25,468 nt of DNA from an uncultured Collinsella sp. (lineage in GTDB: Bacteria; Actinomycetota; Coriobacteriia; Coriobacteriales; Coriobacteriaceae): assembly GCA_900549535.1 (NCBI GenBank), contig UROR01000017.1, positions 1 to 25,468 on the forward strand. Direction: 5' to 3'. The notes beneath the pieces were generated by a model. The model searched no databases, was not told where the DNA came from, and was given only the letters and a program-made list of their open reading frames with translations. Positions 1 to 7,040 of this stretch are shown here, in pieces (position 1 is the first letter of the stretch; the number at the start of each line of letters is the position of its first letter). The position numbers were made by a program, and so were the translations under genes.

Positions 1-7
1 CCGCAAA

Positions 8-35
8 CAAAGAAGGCCACATAACGTGGCCTTCG
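8..35 (-). terminator. Hairpin terminator, distal copy
   Basis: A 9-bp perfect stem (GAAGGCCAC at 12-20, GTGGCCTTC at 26-34) with a 5-base loop. Read on the minus strand it is followed by TTTGTTTG, which fits a rho-independent terminator. It is nearly identical to the hairpin at 137-164, with a compensating base-pair change (A-T here, G-C there). Confidence 0.6.
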
Positions 36-37
36 AC

Positions 38-121
38 TTATATATGTTCAGCGGATACCCCCATGACAAGCCGTGCTCCAACAACAAGGCGTCTGTCCGG
101 GCGGAGGTATGTAAGGTTCAT
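38..121 (-). CDS. Possible 27-residue small ORF between two terminators
   Basis: An ATG at 121 opens a 27-codon frame ending with TAA at 38-40, and the stop is directly followed by the hairpin at 12-34. The peptide begins MNLTYLRPDRR and has a hydrophobic stretch VVGARLVMGV. I see no convincing ribosome binding site (only GCGGAAC upstream) and I do not recognise the peptide. It lies downstream of the helicase terminator and could equally be chance or part of an untranslated RNA. Confidence 0.2.
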   Translation of the reverse strand: MNLTYLRPDRRLVVGARLVMGVSAEHI

Positions 122-136
122 CGCGAGTTCCGCACG

Positions 137-164
137 CAAAGGAGGCCACTTAATGTGGCCTCCG
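137..164 (-). terminator. Terminator after the helicase gene
   Basis: A 9-bp perfect stem (GGAGGCCAC at 141-149, GTGGCCTCC at 155-163) with loop TTAAT, lying about 60 bases beyond the helicase stop. On the minus strand it is followed by a short TTTG run, so it probably ends the helicase transcript. Confidence 0.6.
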
Positions 165-226
165 TCTTGCGCAGGACTGTCCGAGCAGGCGATGTTGCCC
201 CATACGCCCGCCCAGGTCCGCCGGGA

Positions 227-3127
227 TTACGACAGTTTAACGATCGGTGCAAAGCCCTTCATCAGCTTTTTGGTCTGGCCGGTCTTTTCGAATTGAACCT
301 CGATCATGTCTCCGACAACCGAGATGACAGTACCCGTGCCAAAGGTCTTGTGACTCACAGTATCGCCCGCGGCAAAGTCCTGCGATGCGCTGGCGCGATC
401 GACCTTGCGCTCCACCGTCGGGGACACCTTGGACGACGGCTTTTTGGCTCGCGGCGCGCCCGAGCCAAAGGTCGAGGCAACACGGCCAGCGTCGGGCGAG
501 ACCCCACGATGGCGCTCGGTCCCATAGCTGCTGCCGCCAAAGAAGTCATCAAAGCTCGATCCGCCGCGCGAACCGGAACCGCCGGTCGAGCGCGTATGTG
601 AGCCAAACACCTTGCCGCCATACATGTCCGAGCCCATACCCGAGCCAAACGTGCCGTGACGGTCGCCGCGCTTCTCCCAGCCCGTGCCCTCAAAACCGGC
701 AGAACCGATGCCGCTAAACTCGATGTCCTCAAACGGAATCTCGTTGAGGAAGCGCGAGCGCGGGTTGGCAGAAGTCGAGCCGTAGGTGCGACGCTTGGCC
801 GCATAGGTCAAGAACAGGCGCTTACGGGCGCGCGTGATGGCAACGTAGGCCAGGCGACGCTCCTCCTCGAGCTTGCCCGGGTCATCGCTGCCGCCAAAGT
901 CGTGCACGTGCGGGAAGATGCCCTCCTCCATGCCGGCCACGAACACTGCCGGGAACTCCAGGCCCTTGGCGGAGTGGATGGTCATCATGGTGATGGCATG
1001 CGTCTCGCCGGCCAGGGAATCCAAGTCAGAGCGCAGGGCCAGCCACTCCATGAGTGCCGGCAGCGCTTTACAGGTGAGCGGGCCGTAGGTGCGCTCGATC
1101 TCGTCGGCATGTACGACACCCGCCGGCATCTCCGTCGGCGCGGCATACGCGTTGCCCGCGATGGCGGCGGCCAGGGCATCCTGCGGCGAGAGCGCCGGGG
1201 CGGCTAGGCTATCGAGCGGATTGGAACCTGCAGCATCGCGCGCGCCGACGAGTGCCTCAAACGAGGATGCCGGGGCGGACGGTCCCGGTTTGGGCGCGGG
1301 CGCGCTCACCACGACGGGCTCGGGCTCGGCGCCGGCAGGCACGTCGGCAACACCGGCTGCGCGCAGCTCTTCTAAGCTCTCGAGCGTGCCCTCGATATCC
1401 TCGTGCGTTTCCTCAAATTCGGCAGCGACGCCCAGAAATTCCTGGATATTCTCGGCACGGCTCTCGGACTCCATGGTGCCCTCGGCGCGAAACGCCTGCA
1501 GCAGGCCCGTCTTATCGACAATCATCTCGACAACGTCCTTGAGCTCGCCGTCCATGCGGCGACCCTCGCGCACCAGCGACACAAAGCTCGACAGGCCATT
1601 GCGCACCTTGGCGCTAAACATGCCCGTCTCGGCGCACGCGATCTCGCAGGCCTGGAAGAACGAACAGCGGTTGTCGCGCGCCAGCTGCTCGATCTTTTGG
1701 ATCGAGGTTGAGCCGATGCCGCGGCGCGGTGTGTTAATGATGCGCTTGACGCTCATCTCGTCGGCCGGGTTCACGATCATCTTGAGGTAAGCCATGACGT
1801 CGCGGATCTCGGCACGGTCGAAGAATCGCGTGCCTCCCACGATCTTGTAGGGCACGCCCGCGCGCAGGAACATATCTTCGAGGATACGCGACTGGGCGTT
1901 GGTGCGATAGAACACGGCGATATCGTCATAGCTCGTGCCTTTGGCATGCAGTTTCTCGATCTCGCCGGCAATCCAGCGGCCCTCGTCGCGCTCGTCGCTC
2001 GCTTGGAAGGCCTGGATCTTCTCGCCATCGCCCTCGGCCGTAAACAGGCGCTTGTCCTTGCGCTGCGAGTTGTGGCGCACCACGGCATTGGCGGCGCTCA
2101 GGATGTGACCCGTGGAACGATAGTTCTGCTCCAGCTTGACGGTCTTGCAGTTTTTAAAGTCCTTCTCAAAGTCCAGGATGTTGGTGATGTCGGCGCCGCG
2201 CCAGCTGTAAATGGACTGGTCATCGTCGCCTACGACCATGAGGTTTTGGTACTTGGCGGCCAGCAGGTTAGCGATCTCGTACTGGACGTGGTTGGTGTCC
2301 TGGTACTCGTCGACGCTAATGTAGCGGAAGCGCTCCTGGTACTTTTCGAGCACCTCGGGGCGGGTGCGCAGCAGCTCAAGCGTGCGCACGAGCAGGTCGT
2401 CGAAGTCCATCGCATTGGCGGCGCGCAGGCGGCGCTCCAGCTCCAAGTAGACCTGCGCGGCCTTTTTATCGTTGGGGCTATCGGCGCTCTTGAGCATGTC
2501 CTCGGGGCCGATCATGGCGTTTTTGGCCGAGCTGATCTTGCTGCGGATCATGTTGATGGGGAACTGCTTTTGCTCGATGCCGAGCGCCTGCATAATGTCA
2601 CGCACCATGCGCTTTGAGTCATCGTCATCGTAGATGGTGAACTGGCCGGTGTAGCCCAGCAGGTCGGCGTCCTCGCGCAGCATGCGCACGCACATGGCAT
2701 GGAAGGTGCACACCCACATGCCACGGGTGCCGCTGGGAATGAGTGCCGCCAGACGCTCGCGCATCTCGGCCGCGGCCTTGTTGGTAAACGTGATGGCAAG
2801 AACCTGCCAAGGCTTAACACCCAGGTCGCCGAGCATGTGTGCGATGCGGAAGGTCAAGACGCGGGTCTTGCCCGAGCCGGCGCCGGCGAGCACCAGCAAC
2901 GGGCCCTCGGTGGACAGGACCGCCTCGCGCTGGGCGGGATTAAGGCTGTCGATGTCGACGAGCGGCTTGGCGGGTTTGGGTGCCGGCGCGGGAGCGTCGT
3001 AGATGTCGAGCGGGACGAGCTCGGGCTCCGGCGCAGCAGGGGCGGTGTACGCATCGAGCGGCACGGGTTCCGGCGCGGGCGGCACGGGTACCGCGGCGTT
3101 CTTTTCCCAGGGCAAGGGCTGGGTCAT
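227..3127 (-). CDS. pcrA: ATP-dependent DNA helicase, UvrD/PcrA (SF1) type
   Basis: A 966-residue superfamily-1 3'-5' helicase acting in nucleotide excision repair, mismatch repair and removal of proteins from DNA. Seen in the sequence: Walker A GAGSGKT (about residues 82-88), Walker B DEYQDTN (about 273-279), GDDDQSIYSWRGA, the Q-motif region NPAQREAV, and TIHSAKGLEF plus VAITRARKRL near the end. The last 50 residues (GDTVSHKTFGTGTV...) resemble the Tudor-like tail of PcrA that contacts RNA polymerase in the known family. The ATG at 3127 was chosen over an in-frame start at 3211 because GAGGAGT lies just upstream and the extra 28 residues are Arg-rich. Oddities: an Ala/Pro-rich N-terminal extension of about 60 residues, a 112-residue Ala/Pro-rich insertion (about 579-690), and a Gly/Ser-rich linker before the tail, making it longer than the usual 720-780 residues. 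Confidence 0.95.
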   Translation of the reverse strand: MTQPLPWEKNAAVPVPPAPEPVPLDAYTAPAAPEPELVPLDIYDAPAPAPKPAKPLVDIDSLNPAQREAVLSTEGPLLVLAGAGSGKTRVLTFRIAHMLGDLGVKPWQVLAITFTNKAAAEMRERLAALIPSGTRGMWVCTFHAMCVRMLREDADLLGYTGQFTIYDDDDSKRMVRDIMQALGIEQKQFPINMIRSKISSAKNAMIGPEDMLKSADSPNDKKAAQVYLELERRLRAANAMDFDDLLVRTLELLRTRPEVLEKYQERFRYISVDEYQDTNHVQYEIANLLAAKYQNLMVVGDDDQSIYSWRGADITNILDFEKDFKNCKTVKLEQNYRSTGHILSAANAVVRHNSQRKDKRLFTAEGDGEKIQAFQASDERDEGRWIAGEIEKLHAKGTSYDDIAVFYRTNAQSRILEDMFLRAGVPYKIVGGTRFFDRAEIRDVMAYLKMIVNPADEMSVKRIINTPRRGIGSTSIQKIEQLARDNRCSFFQACEIACAETGMFSAKVRNGLSSFVSLVREGRRMDGELKDVVEMIVDKTGLLQAFRAEGTMESESRAENIQEFLGVAAEFEETHEDIEGTLESLEELRAAGVADVPAGAEPEPVVVSAPAPKPGPSAPASSFEALVGARDAAGSNPLDSLAAPALSPQDALAAAIAGNAYAAPTEMPAGVVHADEIERTYGPLTCKALPALMEWLALRSDLDSLAGETHAITMMTIHSAKGLEFPAVFVAGMEEGIFPHVHDFGGSDDPGKLEEERRLAYVAITRARKRLFLTYAAKRRTYGSTSANPRSRFLNEIPFEDIEFSGIGSAGFEGTGWEKRGDRHGTFGSGMGSDMYGGKVFGSHTRSTGGSGSRGGSSFDDFFGGSSYGTERHRGVSPDAGRVASTFGSGAPRAKKPSSKVSPTVERKVDRASASQDFAAGDTVSHKTFGTGTVISVVGDMIEVQFEKTGQTKKLMKGFAPIVKLS

Positions 3128-3188
3128 GGGCGACTCCTCATCTGACGGACGGCGCGCCTGCGGGCGACGCCATAGTTTGAGCCGTACC

Positions 3189-3194
3189 AGTATA
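3189..3194 (-). promoter_or_regulatory. Candidate -10 box of the helicase gene
   Basis: TATACT on the minus strand, about 60 bases before the helicase start. No good -35 at normal spacing (TTGCGT is present at 19 bp), so this is tentative. Confidence 0.3.
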
Positions 3195-3335
3195 CCGAGC
3201 CGCGCGGACACCGACGCAAATCACACCACGACTCCGCGCGCCACCGTCAGGCCCGCCCCAGCGGATTTGGTGCATTGGGGGGCCACCGATGTCATGGCAG
3301 CAGCGAGCGGCGGCCAGAGCGAACAAATTGGCATG

Positions 3336-3378
3336 AAAAGGGGGCGGCATAGACCTTTTGGTCATGCCACCCCCTTTG
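3336..3378 (-). terminator. Terminator of uppP
   Basis: A long imperfect hairpin: AAAGGGGG, then GGCAT and GACC, a TTTT loop, and GGTC, ATGCC, CCCCCTTT, with one bulge and one mismatch. On the minus strand it ends in a T run directly downstream of the uppP stop codon. Confidence 0.75.
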
Positions 3379-3421
3379 AATGACAAGTTGTCGCTCTGGT
3401 CGCCGCGCAGCGTCAACCAAG

Positions 3422-4396
3422 TTACAGGCCGAGCATAGGCTCCAGGACAAAGAAGTACGCGAGCACCACGATGCCCAGGATGATGCGGTAGACGCCGAAG
3501 CACTTGAAGTCGTGACGGCGCACGAAGCCCATAAGCCACTTGATGGCAATGAGCGACACCACAAAGGCGACGACGCAGCCCACGCCCAGGATGGCGATTT
3601 CGTTGGTGCCGAACGTGCCGCCCTTAATAAAGTACTTGACCAGCTTGAGCGCACTCGCGCCAAACATGACGGGAATGGCCAGGAAGAACGTAAACTTGGA
3701 CGCCACCGAACGCGTGCAGCCCAAAAGCAGGCCGCCGATGATCGTGGAGCCGGAGCGCGATGTGCCCGGAATCAGCGAAAGCACCTGGAAGCAACCGATA
3801 CCCAGCGCGGTCTTCCAGCTCAGATCCTCGAGCGTAGTGATGGAGCCAAAGTCCAAGCTATCGTCATCGTCTGCGGCGGCAGTCGCAGCGGGCGCGGCAA
3901 AATGCGCACCGGCGGGACGTCCGCCCGCCACCACAGCACGCGAACCAAACGAACCGGCAAGAGCAGCCTGGTCGCGCTTGTTCGCGCGCCAGTTCTCGAT
4001 CACGATAAACAGCACGCCGTACACAATGAGCGCCAACGCCACGACGGGAGCATTGTAGAAATGCTCCTCCATCCAGTCGTTAAGCGGCAGACCGATCGCC
4101 GCGGCGGGAATGCAGCCGAGCACAATCTTGCCCCATAGCACCCAGGTGTCGCGACGGCCCTCCTTGCCCTTGCTGGGAGAAAACGGGTTGAGGTCGTAGA
4201 AGAACAAAACGCAGACGGCCAAAATGGCGCCAAGCTGAATCACGACCAGGAACATATTCCAGAACGTCTCGCTCACGTTCATCTTGACGAACTCGTCCAC
4301 CAAGATCATGTGACCGGTCGACGAAACAGGCAGCCATTCGGTGATGCCCTCGACCAGGCCCATGAAGGCAGATTTTAGAAGCTCAATGATATCCAA
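3422..4396 (-). CDS. uppP: Undecaprenyl-diphosphatase (BacA/UppP family)
   Basis: A 324-residue polytopic membrane enzyme that dephosphorylates undecaprenyl pyrophosphate to recycle the lipid carrier for peptidoglycan and other wall polymers; the family confers bacitracin resistance when overproduced. Both signature regions are visible: EGITEWLPVSSTGH (about 16-29), holding the catalytic glutamates and the Ser/Thr loop, and PGTSRSGSTI (about 210-219). The chosen start is a TTG at 4396, because the family begins with (M)DIIE right at this point and GAGGGGG lies about 6 bases upstream; an ATG at 4465 would add an untypical 23-residue basic leader. Odd feature: between transmembrane segments there is an Ala-rich, then Asp-rich, cytoplasm-like loop (about residues 138-190), making it longer than the usual 260-290. 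It is divergent from the stress-protein gene. Confidence 0.93.
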   Translation of the reverse strand: MDIIELLKSAFMGLVEGITEWLPVSSTGHMILVDEFVKMNVSETFWNMFLVVIQLGAILAVCVLFFYDLNPFSPSKGKEGRRDTWVLWGKIVLGCIPAAAIGLPLNDWMEEHFYNAPVVALALIVYGVLFIVIENWRANKRDQAALAGSFGSRAVVAGGRPAGAHFAAPAATAAADDDDSLDFGSITTLEDLSWKTALGIGCFQVLSLIPGTSRSGSTIIGGLLLGCTRSVASKFTFFLAIPVMFGASALKLVKYFIKGGTFGTNEIAILGVGCVVAFVVSLIAIKWLMGFVRRHDFKCFGVYRIILGIVVLAYFFVLEPMLGL

Positions 4397-4645
4397 AGGG
4401 ACCCCCTCGTTAGACACCCGCCGGTAGATGTTCTGCGGACGATGCGGGCGAGGTCCCATTATCAACCGTTGGCGGCGCGACCGTGCCTACCCTTACCAAA
4501 AAACTCGCCCGTTCACAGAATTGCGAGCGGTCAAACCGAAATCCTTGGGTATAACTGCAACAAGATAAAGTGTCCGGCGGCCAACGCACCCGCGCCCGCC
4601 CGACGCACGAGCCCCGCGCCCGTGCGATAGACCAAGGAGGAAACC

Positions 4646-5083
4646 ATGAACGAGGGCTACACCAAGGTATTTGTTTCACTCGACGGTACTGAGCAGCAGG
4701 ATTTTGTGCTCGCACGCGCCATCAAGGTCGCCGCGAACAACGGCGCTAAGCTGATCATCGGCCACGTCATCGACTCCACCGCGCTCGAGAGCGCCGGTTC
4801 CTATCCGGTCGACCTGGTCAACGGCTTGGAGGAGGCCTTTAACAACTCCATCGCCAAGCAGCTCGAGGAGGCCAAGGCCAATCCCGATATTCCCGAGGTC
4901 GAGGTCATGATTCGCACCGGTCGCATTCGCGAGACGCTCAAGGACGAGATGCTCGACGTGGTCAAGCCCGATCTGGTACTCTGCGGCGCCCGCGGCCTGT
5001 CCTCGATTAAGTACGCGCTCTTGGGCTCGATTTCGACGTTCCTGCTGCGCAATACGGACTGCGACATCTTGGTCGTGAAGTAG
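4646..5083 (+). CDS. Universal stress protein, UspA family
   Basis: A 145-residue single-domain Usp protein, cytoplasmic, of the ATP-binding subgroup. The N-terminal strand YTKVFVSLDGTEQQ has the family's acidic residue (Asp13), and the nucleotide-binding signature G-2x-G-9x-G-S is intact (Gly114, Gly117, Gly127, Ser128), followed by the closing strand CDILVVK. The length is normal for a single Usp domain. The start ATG is preceded by a very strong ribosome site, AAGGAGG at 4634-4640, suggesting high expression. It stands alone, divergent from uppP, with a long palindrome and a terminator downstream. Its specific stress or ligand cannot be told from sequence. Confidence 0.93.
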   Translation: MNEGYTKVFVSLDGTEQQDFVLARAIKVAANNGAKLIIGHVIDSTALESAGSYPVDLVNGLEEAFNNSIAKQLEEAKANPDIPEVEVMIRTGRIRETLKDEMLDVVKPDLVLCGARGLSSIKYALLGSISTFLLRNTDCDILVVK

Positions 5084-5096
5084 GTTCCTTCCCGCC

Positions 5097-5187
5097 GGCG
5101 CAAGGCCTGCGGGGTTATCACGCCGACGTCCTCGCCGCTTCGCGGCTGCGGGATGTCGGCTTAGATAACCCCTCCCGGCCTTGCGCC
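5097..5187. repeat. 91-base extended imperfect palindrome
   Basis: Nested complementary arms: 5097-5107 with 5177-5187 (11 bp, GGCGCAAGGCC), 5111-5119 with 5164-5172 (GGGGTTATC, 9 bp), 5122-5127 with 5155-5160 (GCCGAC), and an apical GCCGC-TTC-GCGGC at 5134-5146. The whole interval between usp and its terminator could fold as one rod. No T run follows, so it is more likely an extragenic palindromic element or RNA-stabilising structure than a simple terminator. Confidence 0.8.
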
Positions 5188-5229
5188 TTCGTCACCATAC
5201 TTCAGCGAGTTATCTGATGAAAGATGGCG

Positions 5230-5260
5230 TGCCGCCCCGGTTGGGGCGGCACGTTTTTGT
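5230..5260 (+). terminator. Terminator downstream of usp
   Basis: A 10-bp stem, GTGCCGCCCC paired with GGGGCGGCAC, with a GGTT loop followed by GTTTTTG. It points along the plus strand and ends the usp transcript before the convergent hipA gene. The downstream arm and T tract are immediately repeated in tandem (see findings). Confidence 0.85.
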
Positions 5261-5280
5261 TATGGGGCGGCACGTTTTTG

Positions 5281-6573
5281 TTATAAGGCGATCCTGCTTA
5301 GACGAGCTTGCACTTCTGGAATGATCTTCTCGAACATTACCTCCGCCTCGGAAAAACCCTCTTCTTTGAGACCGCGCGCGGCATCTCTTAGCGCGTCTGG
5401 AACCTCATTGCAGGTATCAGCAATCATTCCGGCAACAATTCCCCCGGGCAAACCCGCCCCAATCATTTGGCTCATCACCGACCCGCGCGTTACGTCGTCA
5501 ATCTTGCGGCTCCCACCAAACGAGACGCCCATCTCACGAACGAGGCTGGGATAAACCGTTGTACACAGCACGTCGTAGAGCGGCGCCAACCTCACCTGCT
5601 TCCAACTTTCGTCCCATACGAGCGACCAGTTCTTTAGATGGTTATCGCAGTTACCTACGGCATAGTCGAACAGCTGGTTATAGCCGACAAGGAACCTGTC
5701 CTCCATTTGATTCGTCGACGCCCTTCGCACCGCATCGACGATAAGCCCCAGGTAATTGACGCCCGTCGGCTCATATTTAAGCTCACGCGAGATGCCCTTG
5801 GCCTGACAAACATCTTCCTGGTGCAAACGGTATGGGATTGGCAATCCGTCAACCGAGCATCCAGCATCAGGCGTTACTCGGTCAAATCGCCTCACGGCGA
5901 TAATTGGCTCGGCATCCTCAACTCGGATAAGAAAACACTCTTCGGCCGACAGGTCCATCAGAGAGGCGGCTCTCACGCACATCGCTTCACACACCGTCTC
6001 GCCCGGGAACGTTTTCGACCCCGCTTTGAGAATGTGCGTAGATGGGGCCGCTCCATGAGGCAGGTACCATCCGCCACATGGGTCATCGCCCGTATGGTAG
6101 AGACCGACCTTCGCCTGAGCACCTGCAAGGGAAATTCGACTCTCTAGCGCTAAATCAAAAGCAACCTCCGCCGGCGCGTATGCCAGCCCGCTTAGCTGTT
6201 CCTCACCTATCTCTTCATAGCCCATTTCGAGACTGTCGGCCGAAGGCTCTCGCGTCAAAACCAGAGCGCCGACAGGTTCATCGCGGACTAAATCGAGCAC
6301 CTTAAAGTAATCTCCGCGTTCCGCTCGCGCCCTTTTCTCAAGGTCCCTGTTGAGCTGCCCCTCCGGAATGATGCCAGAGAAAAAGGAACCCGTTGCGTCC
6401 GGACTAAATGTCTCGGCCGACAACGGCAGCGAGGTCGAAATCGGGGCCGCATCACCGCTCTGGAGATATTTGGGGCTATAGGTGAATATCGGAAGCCCCG
6501 CGTTTTCCTCCAATATGCCAACCAGCTGGTAAGACCCATTAAACTCACGGTGAACGAACAGCGTGCCATCCAT
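5281..6573 (-). CDS. hipA: HipA-family serine/threonine kinase toxin
   Basis: A 430-residue HipA-type toxin. In the known family, the toxin phosphorylates translation factors such as glutamyl-tRNA synthetase, leading to growth arrest and persistence. Visible motifs: N-terminal HipA subdomain with SFFSGIIPEG (about 63-72), glycine-rich SLAGAQAK (148-155), lysine strand HILKAG (180-185), catalytic loop GNCDNHLKN (307-315, Asp310 the likely catalytic base), and metal-binding APLYD (Asp334). All key residues look intact, so the toxin is probably active. Length matches the family (about 430-440). Its ATG overlaps the stop of the antitoxin gene by one base (TAATG), indicating translational coupling. 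It is convergent with usp. Confidence 0.93.
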   Translation of the reverse strand: MDGTLFVHREFNGSYQLVGILEENAGLPIFTYSPKYLQSGDAAPISTSLPLSAETFSPDATGSFFSGIIPEGQLNRDLEKRARAERGDYFKVLDLVRDEPVGALVLTREPSADSLEMGYEEIGEEQLSGLAYAPAEVAFDLALESRISLAGAQAKVGLYHTGDDPCGGWYLPHGAAPSTHILKAGSKTFPGETVCEAMCVRAASLMDLSAEECFLIRVEDAEPIIAVRRFDRVTPDAGCSVDGLPIPYRLHQEDVCQAKGISRELKYEPTGVNYLGLIVDAVRRASTNQMEDRFLVGYNQLFDYAVGNCDNHLKNWSLVWDESWKQVRLAPLYDVLCTTVYPSLVREMGVSFGGSRKIDDVTRGSVMSQMIGAGLPGGIVAGMIADTCNEVPDALRDAARGLKEEGFSEAEVMFEKIIPEVQARLSRIAL

Positions 6574-6863
6574 TATTTCCCCCTCACCTTCAGAATAAAA
6601 TCAATATCCACGATGGAGGCGTAATCGAAAATGACACCAATTTCGACCGTTGTCCGCCCCCGCTCGATATCACCAATCACACGAAGGCTGCGGCCCGTCA
6701 TAGTCGCGACGTCACGTTGGGTCAAGCCGAGCTCACGCCTCCTGAGCCTAAGGGCCTTCCCTATCTCGGCGGGATCGAAAACCGTGCGCTCCGAGAAAGC
6801 GACTTCCGACGGTTTGAGCTTGATGCGCCCATCCAGCTTTTTAATCGTTGTCACCGTTCTCAT
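6573..6863 (-). CDS. hipB: HipB-like XRE antitoxin and repressor
   Basis: A 96-residue protein with an XRE-type helix-turn-helix at about residues 35-88 (IGKALRLRRRELGLTQRDVATMTGRS...VIGDIERGRT). In the family, HipB neutralises HipA and represses its own operon, more strongly as a HipA-HipB complex. The start at 6863 was chosen over upstream in-frame ATGs because GGAGG lies four bases before it and the upstream codons fall inside the operator region. It is followed by hipA with a one-base overlap. Three copies of a palindrome lie directly upstream at 6875-6976 and overlap the likely promoter, which fits autoregulation. This toxin-antitoxin segment is more AT-rich than its neighbours. Confidence 0.88.
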   Translation of the reverse strand: MRTVTTIKKLDGRIKLKPSEVAFSERTVFDPAEIGKALRLRRRELGLTQRDVATMTGRSLRVIGDIERGRTTVEIGVIFDYASIVDIDFILKVRGK

Positions 6864-6874
6864 GACGCCTCCAG

Positions 6875-6898
6875 CTATATTCCTGTTCGTGAACATAG
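6875..6898. promoter_or_regulatory. HipB operator, site 1
   Basis: A 24-base palindrome of the form CTATRTTC-N8-GAATATAG (here inverted: CTATATTC ... GAACATAG). It overlaps the likely -10 box and lies closest to hipB. The 8-base spacer is the same as in the known E. coli HipB operator layout (TATCC-N8-GGATA). Confidence 0.75.
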
Positions 6899-6902
6899 TA
6901 TA
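6897..6902 (-). promoter_or_regulatory. Candidate -10 box of the hipBA operon
   Basis: TATACT on the minus strand, lying across the edge of operator site 1, with the -35 region falling inside operator site 2 (no good TTGACA match). Binding of HipB to either site would block polymerase. Confidence 0.45.
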
Positions 6903-6913
6903 AACCTGTAGCA

Positions 6914-6937
6914 CTATGTTCATGTACGGGAATATAG
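6914..6937. promoter_or_regulatory. HipB operator, site 2
   Basis: Second copy of the palindrome, CTATGTTC-N8-GAATATAG, starting exactly 39 bases from site 1. Confidence 0.75.
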
Positions 6938-6952
6938 CGTTGACTACATTAG

Positions 6953-6976
6953 CAATGTTCCCGTTCAGGAATATAG
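6953..6976. promoter_or_regulatory. HipB operator, site 3
   Basis: Third copy, CAATGTTC-N8-GAATATAG, starting exactly 39 bases from site 2. Its left arm is the most degenerate of the three. Confidence 0.7.
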
Positions 6977-7040
6977 CTGCCAAAAAGCCTGATTTCTTCT
7001 TAAATGGGAAAATCCTGAACGGCTACGCCATACGGGCTAA

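Noticed and set aside
35..140. Possible tRNA between the two hairpins at the left edge
   Set aside because: Neither strand gives an acceptor stem, an anticodon arm or a GTTCRANYC T-loop; only a short open frame can be drawn.
4521..4555. usp promoter with TTGCGA and TATAAC
   Set aside because: The two boxes are 23 bases apart, too far for a normal promoter. TATAAC at 4550-4555 may be a real -10, but no matching -35 is visible.
6875..6976. CRISPR-like array because of three regularly spaced repeats
   Set aside because: The repeats are palindromic operators over a promoter, with only 15-base spacers and no cas genes; site 1 is also inverted relative to sites 2 and 3.
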